From assembly GCF_027925525.1 (NCBI RefSeq), contig NZ_BSDJ01000010.1:124001-188000 (forward strand): 64,000 nucleotides of DNA. The letters run 5' to 3'. This DNA comes from Paenibacillus tyrphae. GTDB lineage: Bacteria; Bacillota; Bacilli; Paenibacillales; NBRC-103111. The notes beneath the pieces were generated by a model, which saw only the letters and a list, made by a program, of their open reading frames with translations, ran no database searches and was not told the origin of the DNA. Made by a program: the position numbers and the translations under genes. The stretch's first letter is position 1. Each line of letters opens with the position of its first letter. Positions 24,751 to 35,600 of the stretch are shown in pieces.

Positions 24751-25383
24751 TTATCCGAGCAAGCCCCGGAATTCGAACTTGGCGGTTTCTTCGGCGATTT
24801 GCGCCGGCGAATACGTGGATTGGAAATCGACGTCGTGCATCGGTCCGAACAGCCATTTGGACAGCACGCCGGTAATTAAACAGACGAGAATGTTGGCCCG
24901 CAGCGACAAATCGTTTGTCCCCGGCAGCATCCCGAGCTCGATGGCCCGCTCCATGTTGTTTTTGAACGCTTCCTCGAACGCGATCCAGGTCTGCGAGACG
25001 GCTTCCCGTACCGGCGGATCGGCCCCTTGGCCTTTCATAAGCAGCAGTGCCATCAGATCCCGGTTCCGGTCGGCGAATGCGAATAGATCCGTTAGCAGCC
25101 GCGCGGACGAGCTCACCATGTCGTCTACCGTACCCGCGTGCTTGCGGTAGCCCTGCTCGATGACTTGGATCAGCTTCTCTTTGCCGCCTTCGATTAACTC
25201 CAGCGCGAGCTGTTCTTTGCTTTGAAAATGCCAGTAGAACGTGCCTTGCGACACCCCCGAGGCTTTGACCACGTCGGAAATTTTGGTGCCGTGATATCCC
25301 TTGCGGGCAAATAAGTCGAGAGCCGCGGCCATCAGCTGCTGACGGCGGTCCTGATCTTGTTGTTGTTCCGGTAAAGCAGGCAG
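24751..25383 (-). CDS. TetR/AcrR family transcriptional repressor (start uncertain)
   Basis: The conserved part is 193 residues from Met at 25332: the HTH GYHGTKISDVVKASGVSQGT followed by FYWHFQSKEQLALELIEGGK, then a helical ligand domain. Family members need some 15-20 residues before this, and the frame supplies them (PALPEQQQDQDRRQQL). However, the well-placed ATG at 25390 after GGAGAGGGG is in another frame. In the correct frame CTG at 25383 is nine bases from that ribosome binding site. Either CTG is used, or one extra G in ATGGAAG has broken the gene. It is the first gene of the ABC/M24 operon, next to a perfect palindrome. Confidence 0.85.
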   Translation of the reverse strand: MPALPEQQQDQDRRQQLMAAALDLFARKGYHGTKISDVVKASGVSQGTFYWHFQSKEQLALELIEGGKEKLIQVIEQGYRKHAGTVDDMVSSSARLLTDLFAFADRNRDLMALLLMKGQGADPPVREAVSQTWIAFEEAFKNNMERAIELGMLPGTNDLSLRANILVCLITGVLSKWLFGPMHDVDFQSTYSPAQIAEETAKFEFRGLLG

Positions 25384-25403
25384 CTTCCATCGCCCCTCTC
25401 CAC

Positions 25404-25423
25404 TTAACTGACGAGTCAGTTAA
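25404..25423. promoter_or_regulatory. TetR operator palindrome
   Basis: TTAACTGAC-GA-GTCAGTTAA is a perfect 9-2-9 palindrome, 14-21 bases upstream of the tetR start region. Its size and position are as expected for a TetR autoregulatory operator controlling the whole five-gene operon. Confidence 0.8.
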
Positions 25424-25869
25424 GGTTAATTCCGATGGGTTTACTATATTTTAAACACGCCCCCATGTCAAGTCCCAATATGTGAATCTTGTCGAAATTT
25501 GGAGGTGATCGTTTATAGAATATCCTAAGGAAATAAAAGTTATCCAGATATTGGGGATGGATTGTGGACATTTTTTTACAATAGGGAAGGTAAAAAGGTG
25601 ATAAAGTTTACAATTACCATGGAAAAAATAGGCGATTCGTAGCATTTGGAATTTCGACATGGATGTTAATATAATACTGGCCGCCTATAAATTCCTTGTT
25701 TATGCAGGTTAAGTTATGGAAGGGTTTTTCGACAAATTTCATGGCATTGATGGATGGCGGTACGCTGGCACGAGGGGGAGAAGGGGCAATGTTCGCACAG
25801 ATAAGACACGGACCGGGAAAAAGCACGCGGGATATATCTTAAGGCTTAGATCAGAAGGAGGATTTGGCT
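25424..25869. other. Long AT-rich leader region before the Rhs locus
   Basis: About 440 bases with no gene I can support on either strand. It contains AT-rich tracts that could hold promoters for both tetR and the YD-repeat gene (for example TTAATATAATACT near 25667). From about 25690 it is purine-rich and ends in AAGGAGG at 25855-25861. No known riboswitch consensus is recognised. Confidence 0.4.
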
Positions 25870-26595
25870 GTGAATGGTAAATTACGGACAGTTTTGTTCT
25901 GCTTATGGATGATACTTGGTTTGCAGGCGACACCGGTTATGGCTGCTTCGTATACGTACGACGAGCTGAACCGATTAATTTCGGCAACGACAGATAGCGG
26001 GGAGACCCTGAATTATTCTTATGATGCAGCCGGTAATCTTACTGGCGTGGAGCAGAGTCATTCCGCACCTGTACCAAGAGCTTTTACGGTAACCCAGCCT
26101 GCGCTTGTGAACAGCGACTTTGAGGGGGCTGTTGGCGTCGGCGGAGTTGGCGAAGCTTGGAGCGCTACTTTTTCACCCGGGCTTCAGGCCGGCTACGACG
26201 TGGTTACAACAAGCGTATACGGACAAGTTTACGCACTGAATCATGTTCAGACGATGAACGGAACGGCAGTCCGATCCGGAAGCATGAGTTTGTCACAAGA
26301 GATTCGCGTGAACGGGAATAACGAGTTCTCGCTGCAAGGACAGTTCAAGGCTGATTCATTAACAAACGGCCGGGTGGAAGCCAGCGTGGAATTTCTGGAT
26401 GCAGCCGGGAAAGTTATAGAGACGGCAAAAGCAGCCGTATCCGATACCTCATCATTGGGCTGGATTTCGTTTCAGAAGGCAGTACATTCGCCTTCGCAAG
26501 CCGTAAGCGCCCGGATTGTGCTTGAGCTCGCATTCTCCGAATCCGGCGGGAGCGGCCAGGTAAGCTGGGACCACATTCGCTTTGAACCGCGTTAG
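25870..26595 (+). CDS. Secreted protein with one YD-repeat unit and a jelly-roll-like domain
   Basis: 241 residues. GTG 25870 is eight bases after AAGGAGG and is preferred to TTG 25864. A signal peptide (about 1-24, ending PVMAAS) is followed by a single Rhs/YD unit (YTYDELNRLISATTDSGETL and NYSYDAAGNL). Then comes a beta-rich domain of about 150 residues beginning PALVNSDFEGAV and ending VSWDHIRFEPR, the form of a carbohydrate-binding jelly roll. It ends 63 bases before the giant Rhs gene and has the same orientation. It could be an accessory surface protein, or the truncated head of an older Rhs gene. Confidence 0.75.
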   Translation: MNGKLRTVLFCLWMILGLQATPVMAASYTYDELNRLISATTDSGETLNYSYDAAGNLTGVEQSHSAPVPRAFTVTQPALVNSDFEGAVGVGGVGEAWSATFSPGLQAGYDVVTTSVYGQVYALNHVQTMNGTAVRSGSMSLSQEIRVNGNNEFSLQGQFKADSLTNGRVEASVEFLDAAGKVIETAKAAVSDTSSLGWISFQKAVHSPSQAVSARIVLELAFSESGGSGQVSWDHIRFEPR

Positions 26596-26658
26596 ACCAA
26601 AGCGGATGTCTGCATGCATCCTAGGAGCATTTTCTAATTTGATAGCGGAGGGTACCCT

Positions 26659-29600
26659 GTGTTTTCAATCGGACGGATCGTTTGCGCTTTATTTTTGTTA
26701 GCTGCAAGCTTCCTTTATTGGGAGAAGGAAGCTTATGCCGAGCCGGTGTCTTATGTTCTATCTCCCGGCAATTCGGTAGTCATTACGGCCTATCCTGACA
26801 GCCGTTCCATTATGGCGTCTGTTAAAGTTAGCGGAGGGCATGATTATGTCAGATACTTCGACAATGGGGCCGTATCCGACTACAAAACTTCCGACAAAGG
26901 GACGTCGTATTCCATGTCCGGGACTTACCGGATCGTTCTAACGAATACGTCGTCTTCGTCGATTACCCTGTCCAGCAATTCGATTCCTTACCAAATCGTA
27001 AGTTCTTCAACACCCGCATTAAAGAAGGTATGGCTGAGCCCGGGCGACAGCCTGGATATCACCAATACGACGGGGAAGAGCAGCAGCGTCACGGCGGGCG
27101 GGATCAGCGATTACGTCAAGTATGACGATGCCGGCGAGGTCGTTACGTATACAAAGGGGAAGGCCGTCGGGGAACTGACGCTCTCGGCCAAGAACCGGAT
27201 TGCGTTAACCAACCGGGATAAAAAGGCCTATGAGGTATGGGGCCCGTACGAAACGATCGATTATTCCAAACGCACAACTCCCGCCGTTTATTATAAAACG
27301 TTGACGCCGGGACAAACTTTGGAAGCAGCCAACGTGTCGCCCAGAACGCTCAACCTGGCGGTGGGTGGTTTGTCGGATAACGCGATTTACGATGCGGACG
27401 GAGCGGTAAATTCGTACTCCCGGAAAAAGTCTTCGGGAACCGTACAGTTATCGTCTGGAAAACGGATGGTCGTGACCAATACGGATTCCAAGGCTTACGA
27501 GGTGTCCGGACCGTATGACGGCTTCACGTTTGCCGACCGTGCGCAGCCTGCTTCTTTTACACGGACGCTGTCGCCGGGACAGAGCTTGAAGGCGACCAAT
27601 ACTTCGCCCAAGAGCTTTAATGTCAGCTTAAGCGGTACATACGATTATGCGGAACATCGCGGTACGGGTCAGGTCGTTGCCTATGGACGCAATCAGCGGC
27701 TGAGCAGCAATGCCATCGGAGCGGCGAATTACTTGAATGTGACCAATACGGGTGCGTCCTCGGTCGAAGTTGCCGGGCCGTACGATGCTTTCTCCGTCGT
27801 TGAACTGAATCATCCGGCGCTTACCAGCCGCATGCTGAGTCCGGGACAAAGTCTGGAAGTCTCCAATCCGACGGCCTACACGGCGAATGTGACGGTTGGA
27901 GGCACCTACGATTACGCCTTATTCGATTCGTCCGGCATTACTTCGTATGCCCGGACCCAGAAGACGGCGAATAAGGCGGTAGATAGTTTGGAACGGCTCG
28001 CCGTTACCAACATAGGTGGCGAATCATCCGAGGTTTTCGGCCCCTACGAGACGTTCTCCTTCGCTGACCGTGCGCAGCCTGTTACGTTTAAAACGGTGCT
28101 CGCTCCGGGCCAAAGCGTCGATGCGCTGAATCAGGCTGCGAAGCCGTTCTATCTGAGCTTAAACGGTGAATACGATTATGCCCGCTACAGCGGCAAAGAT
28201 AGCCTGCAGAGCTATGCCAGACGATCGACCGCTGCAAGCATGTACAACCAAGCCTCGGAACGGATCGCCATCACCAACGCAGGTGGAATCTCGATGGAAA
28301 TTTCCGGTTCTTCCGACGCATACAAGATTACGTCCCGCACAATTCCTGCTCTGACGATCCGAACGTTATCGCCGGGTCAAAGCATGGAAGCGACGAACGT
28401 TTCGTCGGGAAGCGTGGACATCACGACGCTGGGCACGTACGATTACGCTTATTATACCGATTCCGACGACCTGACGACGTCCGGCCGAAAACGGGCGGCA
28501 GGAACCTTTACCGTGAGCCCATCCCGTAAGGTGGCGTTTACCAACTCGGGTACCTCGGCCTTGGAGGTATCGGTACCATACGACGTTATCCAGACCGCGG
28601 ATCGGGTCAATCCCGCGCTGTTCGTAAAAAATCTTGCGCCGATGCAAAGCATGGAAGCCGTCAATGTGACGGCCAAAGATTATTACGTCCATATGACCGG
28701 CAAGTACGATTATGCCACTTATTCGTCGTCCGCCGGCCCGATGGTCAGCTATTCGGACGATAATTCGATCGGCTCGGTATTAACCGCCCATGGCAAAAAG
28801 ATCGCCGTGATGAACACCGACACGGTTGCTATCGATGTATGGGGTCCTTACGATGCGTTTACGGTATCCGACCGGTCCGCGCCGGTGACGTTCGTTCAGG
28901 CGTTGAGTTCCGGACAGACGTTGAAAGCGGTCAATCTAGCCGGCGTAGCGTATTCCGTCAAATTGACAGGGCTGCATGATTACGCGAATTACAACGGCAA
29001 AGGCGAGGCCGGGTCGTACGGACGCAAGAAACCGGCAGGAAACCGGAGCGTTGGCTCTTCCGATCAATTGATCGTAACGAATGCCGATGCCGGGACGATT
29101 CAGGCCAAGGGTCCGTATGATGCTTTTCAGCTCGCGTACCGCACGGAGCCGGCGCTGTTCGTGAAATCGTTAGCCGCCGGACAGAGCATGGAGGCGGTCC
29201 ATACGGGACTGAAAGCCTCGACGATCACGACGGACGGGATATCGGATTACGGGATCTACGATGCTGCCGGAGCGCTCAAGTCGTATTCAGGCGATAGCGG
29301 CAGCGGTTCCAAGCAGGTGGATCCAGGCGAGCGCATCGCCATTATGAACACGGAGGGCCCGGCTCTGGAAGTGAACGGCCCTTACGATATTTTCCGGGTA
29401 TTCGACCGCGCGACGCCGGTTTCTTTCGTTAAACAGCTGGCTCCCGGCCAAACCATCCATGCCCTTAATGGAGCGGGAACGTCATTCTCTATTCGGATGA
29501 GCGGCGCTTACGACTATGCCAGCTACAAAGGCAAGAGCTTGCCGGAATATTACGGACGGGCGGTTCCAAAAGGCAGCAAAGGAATCGGCTCCGGCGATCG

Positions 29601-32600
29601 GCTCGTTGTGACGAATGCCGATGCACAGAGCATGACCGTGAAGGGGTCTTACGATGCGTTTCAAATTTCCGACCGGCCCGACCCGGCCTTATTTGTAAAA
29701 ACGTTAGCCCGGGGACAAAGCATGGAAGCTGCCCTTACGGGAACCGGCTATACGACGGTCTCCATCAAAGGCACGCACGATTATGCCATATACGAAGGCT
29801 CTGGTCCAGTCAAGTCGTATGTTCAGGACTCCAACGATACGAGCAAGCAGGTGAACCCCGGCGAACGCATTGCGATTATGAATGCCGAGCTGGACGCTTT
29901 GGAGGTCTTTGGTCCGTTTGACATGTTCCGGATCACAGATCGGGCGACGCCGGTTTCGTTTGTCAAGACGTTGGCTCCGGGCCAGACGCTAGCTGCCAAA
30001 AACGATGCGGCTTCTTATTTCTCAGTTAAAGTCAATGGCAAGCACGACTATGTGATTTATAAAAGCAACGGAAACGTCGAGTATGACGGACGGGGCTCTG
30101 CTGCCTCTGTGCGGGGAGTCAGTGCGGGCGGACAAGTCGTGCTGACGAACGTCGATGCACAATCCGTTCGGGTAAAGGGTTCGTACGACGCTTTCCGGGT
30201 CACCGATCGTACCGATCCGGCGTTCTATATCCGGACGCTTGACTTCGGTCAAAGCGTAGGGCTCATGAACGTGACGGGAGCCTCGATTTATATCGATGTC
30301 TTGGGCGTCTCCGATTATACGATTTACAATTCGGACGGCAGCGTATCTTCTTTTGTAAAAGGAGCCAATCCAAAAAGCATTTCGCTTAGCCCGTTCAAAC
30401 GGATCGTGATCGCTTACGCGGATAAAGCGCCGTTTCAGATCGCCGTTCCTTTCGATGCGGTGACGGTCGATGACGGCAGCGGCCCTGTCGCATTTATGAA
30501 AGAGCTGGCCCCTGGCCAAAGCATGGAAGCCGTTAACATTTCCTCCAGAGAATTTAGCGTCAAAGCTTCCGGCGTTATTGACGTTGTTAAATACAACGGC
30601 TCCGGGGACATCACGTTCTACGACAGAGAAGGTACTTTTGGGAGTATTCCTCTTGTCGCTTCCCACCGGATCGCGATCACTAACCGGGATAGTCAGACGA
30701 TTGTGGTGACAGGCTCCAAGGACGTTTTCCGCATAACGGACCGTACCAATCCGGCACTGATGGTCAAGACGTTGGCCTCCGGCCAAAGCCTCGAAGCTGG
30801 GGCAGCGACAACGGCTGGAACGAGCCTGCGTACCAGCGGCAAATTCGACTATGCCGTCATGAACGAGAACGGAAGCATTCAGCCGTATCAAAAAGCTTTT
30901 GAAGGCTATGCTTTAACGGTCGCATCGGGTAAACGGGCGGCTATCACGAACACGGAAGCTGCGAATCTGACGGTATGGGGACCGTACGACACGCTTCAGA
31001 TGACCGACCGAAGTGGGCCGGCGATTGTTTCGGCATCCGTCGCACCGGGTCTAAGCATGCAAGCGGCCAACCGGACAGGAAGCCCGCAATCGATTGCGGT
31101 AAGAGGCTCTTTCACTTATGTGAAAGAAGACGGAACACAGCATCCGGGCGTAAGTCCGCTCATGATTCCAGCTGGTGTGCGTTACGGTATCCTGAATACC
31201 GGAACAGCCGAGTTGGATGTATTCGGCCCTGCCGATGCTTTTGCATTCGAGACGGCCGACAAGCCGATCTCCGGCGTAGGCGCTGTCGAAGAGATCCGCA
31301 AGCTGGATCCTTCGCAATATGATACGCAATCCCTGCATGCCGATCCGATCGATACGGCAACCGGTGCGCAAATCATCCAACGCACGCTGCTTACTGCACA
31401 TGGTGCCGCAGATGTGCCGTTTACGGTACAGTATTACTCCCTGCTCTTGAATTCGGGCGTGATGGGTCCGGGCTGGGGGCATTTGTACGACATCCGCTTG
31501 GAGGATACAGGCGATGGTAAGCTGAGCGTTCATTGGAACGCGAATCGTAAAAATACGTTCACTTCGAAAGGCAGCGGGCTCTACGTCTCCGACGAAGCCG
31601 CCGTGAAGCTGGACAGGCTGGTCCGCCGGGCGGACGGTTCTTATACCTTGACCCGCAAGGATGGCACCGTCTATGAATTTTCGTCAGCAGGCCGCTTACT
31701 CTCTTTGGGCAACAAGCAGGGCCAAGCTTTATCGCTTAACTATAACGCCTCCGGGCAGCTGGCCTCGGTAACCGAGCCGCTATCCGGTATAGGAATCGGA
31801 CTAAGCTATGACGTCAATGGACGGCTTGCTGTCGTGCAGGACCCGCTCCAGCGCCAGGTGAAGCTGTCTTACGATGCGAAAGGCCAATTGGAGAAAATCA
31901 CCGATGCCGCAGGTCAGGAAACGGTATACAGCTATGATGATAAAGGCCGCATTCTCACGGCAACGGAGCAAGGCGTTCGGACATTCAGCAACACGTACGA
32001 CAGCCAGGGCCGGATCATTGCGCAGCAGGATGCCGTTGCAGGGCATCGTACAACGAAGTTCGAGTATGTCGAAAAAGACGGTACCCTCGTTACCGCGGTT
32101 ACTGATCGTGAAGGCAGTATCAACATACTGACCCACGACAAGAATTACCAACTGCTTCGCGTCCGGGATGCACTGGGTCAGGAGACGGGCTACACCTATG
32201 ATAGCGAAGGCAACCGGACACAGGTTACGGATGCGGAGAGCAAGTCGGATACGTTTGCGTATGACGGCAGGGGGAACCTGCTCAGCGTTACAGACGCATC
32301 CGGTCAGAAAGTAACCATGACCTACGACGACGACAGCAACCTGCTCACAGTCACCAATCCGCAGAACGAGCAGATCGTCAGCCATTATGATGCCAAAGGC
32401 CGACTGATCGGGGTCACCGATCCGGAAGGTCATCTAACGACCTATGCGTATGACGCGAACGGGTTGATGACTCAAGCGACCGACGCCTTGTCCAGACAAA
32501 CGATCTACGGTTACACTAACGGTTTGCTTACTTCCGTAACCAATCAGGAAGGAAATAAGGTCACTTACTCTTACAATGCCGCGGGTCGCGTCGTCGGGAT

Positions 32601-35600
32601 CAAGGGAAATGACGGCAAAGAGACGTTGCTAATCTATAATGCGAACGACCAAGTGCTCAGCGTGACGGACCCGGCAGGACAGACGGTCTCGTACACGTAC
32701 GATCCGATGGGGAACCCGTTGACGGAAACGGATGCCAAAGGAAACGTGACGCAATATTTCTATGATGGCAACGGAAATCTTACCAGTGTGAAAAATGCGC
32801 TGAACCAGGAAACCCGTTTCGAGTACAATGGCGAAGGCCGCTTGGTGAAAGAAACGAATGCGCTTGGGCAAAGCACGTTGTACTTTTACGATGCGAAGGG
32901 CAGATTGGTACGGTCGACTAATGCGCTTGGCGAATCCACCCGCTACGATTACGACGTCAAGGATCGAATGATCGCCGTCTATGATGCGATGAACCGTAAA
33001 ATCAGGTCGGTGGAGTTCGATTCGCAGGGCAATCCGATCACCATCACGGACGCTTTGAACCGCAAAGTCACGCAGCAGTTCGATGCACTGAACAGGCTAA
33101 CCCAGTGGACGGATCCGAAAGGACGCCAGACGCAGCTTGCCTACGATAAGTTGAACCGTCTGGTCGAGGTTACCGACGCCAAGCATGGCAAAGCCGCGCA
33201 AATTTTTGACGCGGTCAGCCAAATTACCGGCGTTACTGACCCGAATCGCAATGAAACGAAGTACGTCTATGATAAAGCAGGGCGGTTGCTCAGCGAGACG
33301 AATGCCGCAGGCCATGCTCATACCTATGCTTACGATGCGAACGGACGGCTTGAACAAGAGACGAACGGACGCGGACAAGCTACGGCTTATCGTTACGACC
33401 AAGCGGGAAGGCTCGACCGGTTTACCGACCCCGAAGGGACTGTGACGTACACGTACGATGCGAACGGCAACATCACGGCCGTTACGGATCAATCGGGGAA
33501 AACGGCTACCCGGGAATACGATAAACTCGATCGGGTGATCAAGTATACGGATATGGATGGGAACGTGCTGCAATACGGCTATAACGAAATCGGCCAATTG
33601 ACGACATTGACCTATCCGGACGGGAAGAAAGTAATTTATACGTACGATGCCGCAGGCCGATTGACGGAAGTAACGGACTGGACAGGACGGAAAACCGCGT
33701 ACGGATACGATGCGAACGGCCGTCTTCTGACCACCACCCGCCCGGACGGCAGCGTGGAAACCCGGGATTATGACGCAGCCGGTCAGTTGAGGAAGCTGTG
33801 GGACCGCGCCGCCGACGGCAGCTATATCAGCCGATATCAATTCGATTACGATGAAGCGGGCAACGTCATTCAAGAACGCAATGAAGCGGCTACCCAGCGC
33901 GCACAAGAAGTCACGGCGGCCGTGTATGGACGAAGCGCGGCAGGAACGGTCACCTCGGCAACATATGCTTCCATGACGAATCTTCCGGGCATGGTTTCGG
34001 GAAATATTTCCATGACATATACGTCGGATAACCGCCTTGCGACGTTTAACGGAAATCCCGTGACCTACGATCAGGACGGGAACATGATTTGGGGCCCACT
34101 CGGCGGGACGATGCAGGAGTATCGTTTCGATGCACGCAACCGGTTGATTACAGCAGGCGGAGTAAGCTACGCTTATAATGCCGAGAACCAGCGTATTGCC
34201 GTGACTTCGGGCGGACAGACCACGCGGTATGTCGTGAATCCGAATGCTTGGCTGCCGCAGGTGCTGGTGGAGAAGGACGACCAAGGAAAAGCCAAGGCTT
34301 ACTATGTCTACGGTCTGGGACTGATCGGCCGGGAAGAAGCGCCGGGCGAATATCGGACATATCATTACGACCGTCGCGGCAGTACGATCGCCTTGACCGA
34401 CGCCAAGGGACAAGTGACTGATCGTTATACGTATGGGCCGTACGGGGAAACGTTGAAGCACGAAGGGAACACAGACAACCCGTTCCAATACAACGGACGT
34501 GACGGGGTCATGACGGACCCGAATGGTTTGTACTACATGAGGGCTCGATATTACCAGCCGGAGATCAAACGTTTTATCAATCGCGACGTACTGACCGGAA
34601 CAATCTCCGAAGCTTCGACGCTAAACCGGTACGCTTATGTGAACGGTAACCCAGTCTCGTATGTGGACCCGTTTGGCCTGAGCCGGGATGGTGATTCATC
34701 CTTCCTGCTACAGGGGGGCAACTTCCTCGTCGATGCGGTGCCGTGGGTAGGTACGCTCAAAGGCTTCCAGCAAGCATTCTTGGGCACTAACTTCGTAACA
34801 GGCGAACGATTGTCTACAGGCGACCGCTGGGCGGAAGGTATCGGAAGTGCACTCAGCCTGGTCCCGATTCCGGGATTGAAGCACGTGGGCAAATATGCAA
34901 CCAAAGGCGTCATCGCCGCGGAGAAGCAGCTTGAGCGCTTGTTTATGGGGCCATGGATGAAAAAAGCGGAAAATACAGCCAAGAAGCTGATCAGCGGGTG
35001 CAACTGCTTTACCGCCGGGACGAAGGTTCTCACAGACGAAGGGGAGAAAAATATCGAAGACATTGAGGTCGGAGATAAGGTTCTTACCAAGTCTGACGAA
35101 ACCGGAGAAGTGGCGTATAAAGAGGTTACGGCTACTTTCAACCATGAGACGGATGAGATTTATAAGATTCATGTGGGTGGTCAGACGATTGAATCGACCT
35201 ATAATCATCCGTTTTGGGTAGAAGGTAAGGGGTGGGCGTTCGTCAAAGACCTCAAGCCCGGTGACTTGCTTGTTCAGAGTGATGGGCATACACTCGAGGT
35301 AGACAGTATCGAACTGGAGCATAAGCACGTCACGGTTTACAACATGACGGTGGATGAGTTCCATACCTACTTTGTCAGTGACCTTGGGATTTGGGTGCAT
35401 AACACTAATTGTTTTTACATTCGTCAAGCAGCCAGCGGGGTTACAAAGAAGCATGTTCCCCAAACAGGTGATTGGAGACCGGTAGGTAAATCATGGGGAC
35501 TTTTTCAAAAAGAAAATCAAATATCAATAAAAGAGAGTTTCAGAAGAGACGATGGATATATTTCTTTTAAAGCGTACGATAAAGAAGGAACTTTAATTGG

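Noticed and set aside
23849..25390. A single 513-codon minus-strand frame from ATG 25390 through to the end of the amino acid binding-protein gene.
   Set aside because: Its first two thirds overlap tetR in the wrong frame and have no domain; the real binding protein starts at ATG 24709 with a lipoprotein signal and AAGGAGG.
30022..34488. Several long antisense frames opposite the Rhs repeats (for example 33097-34488 and 30022-30891).
   Set aside because: They arise from the periodic codon structure of the repeats; their translations are themselves repetitive and have no initiation sites.
31600..34660. Regularly spaced repeats in the YD region, considered as a CRISPR array.
   Set aside because: The periodicity is that of coding YD repeats with variable DNA sequence; there are no identical direct repeats or spacers and no cas genes.
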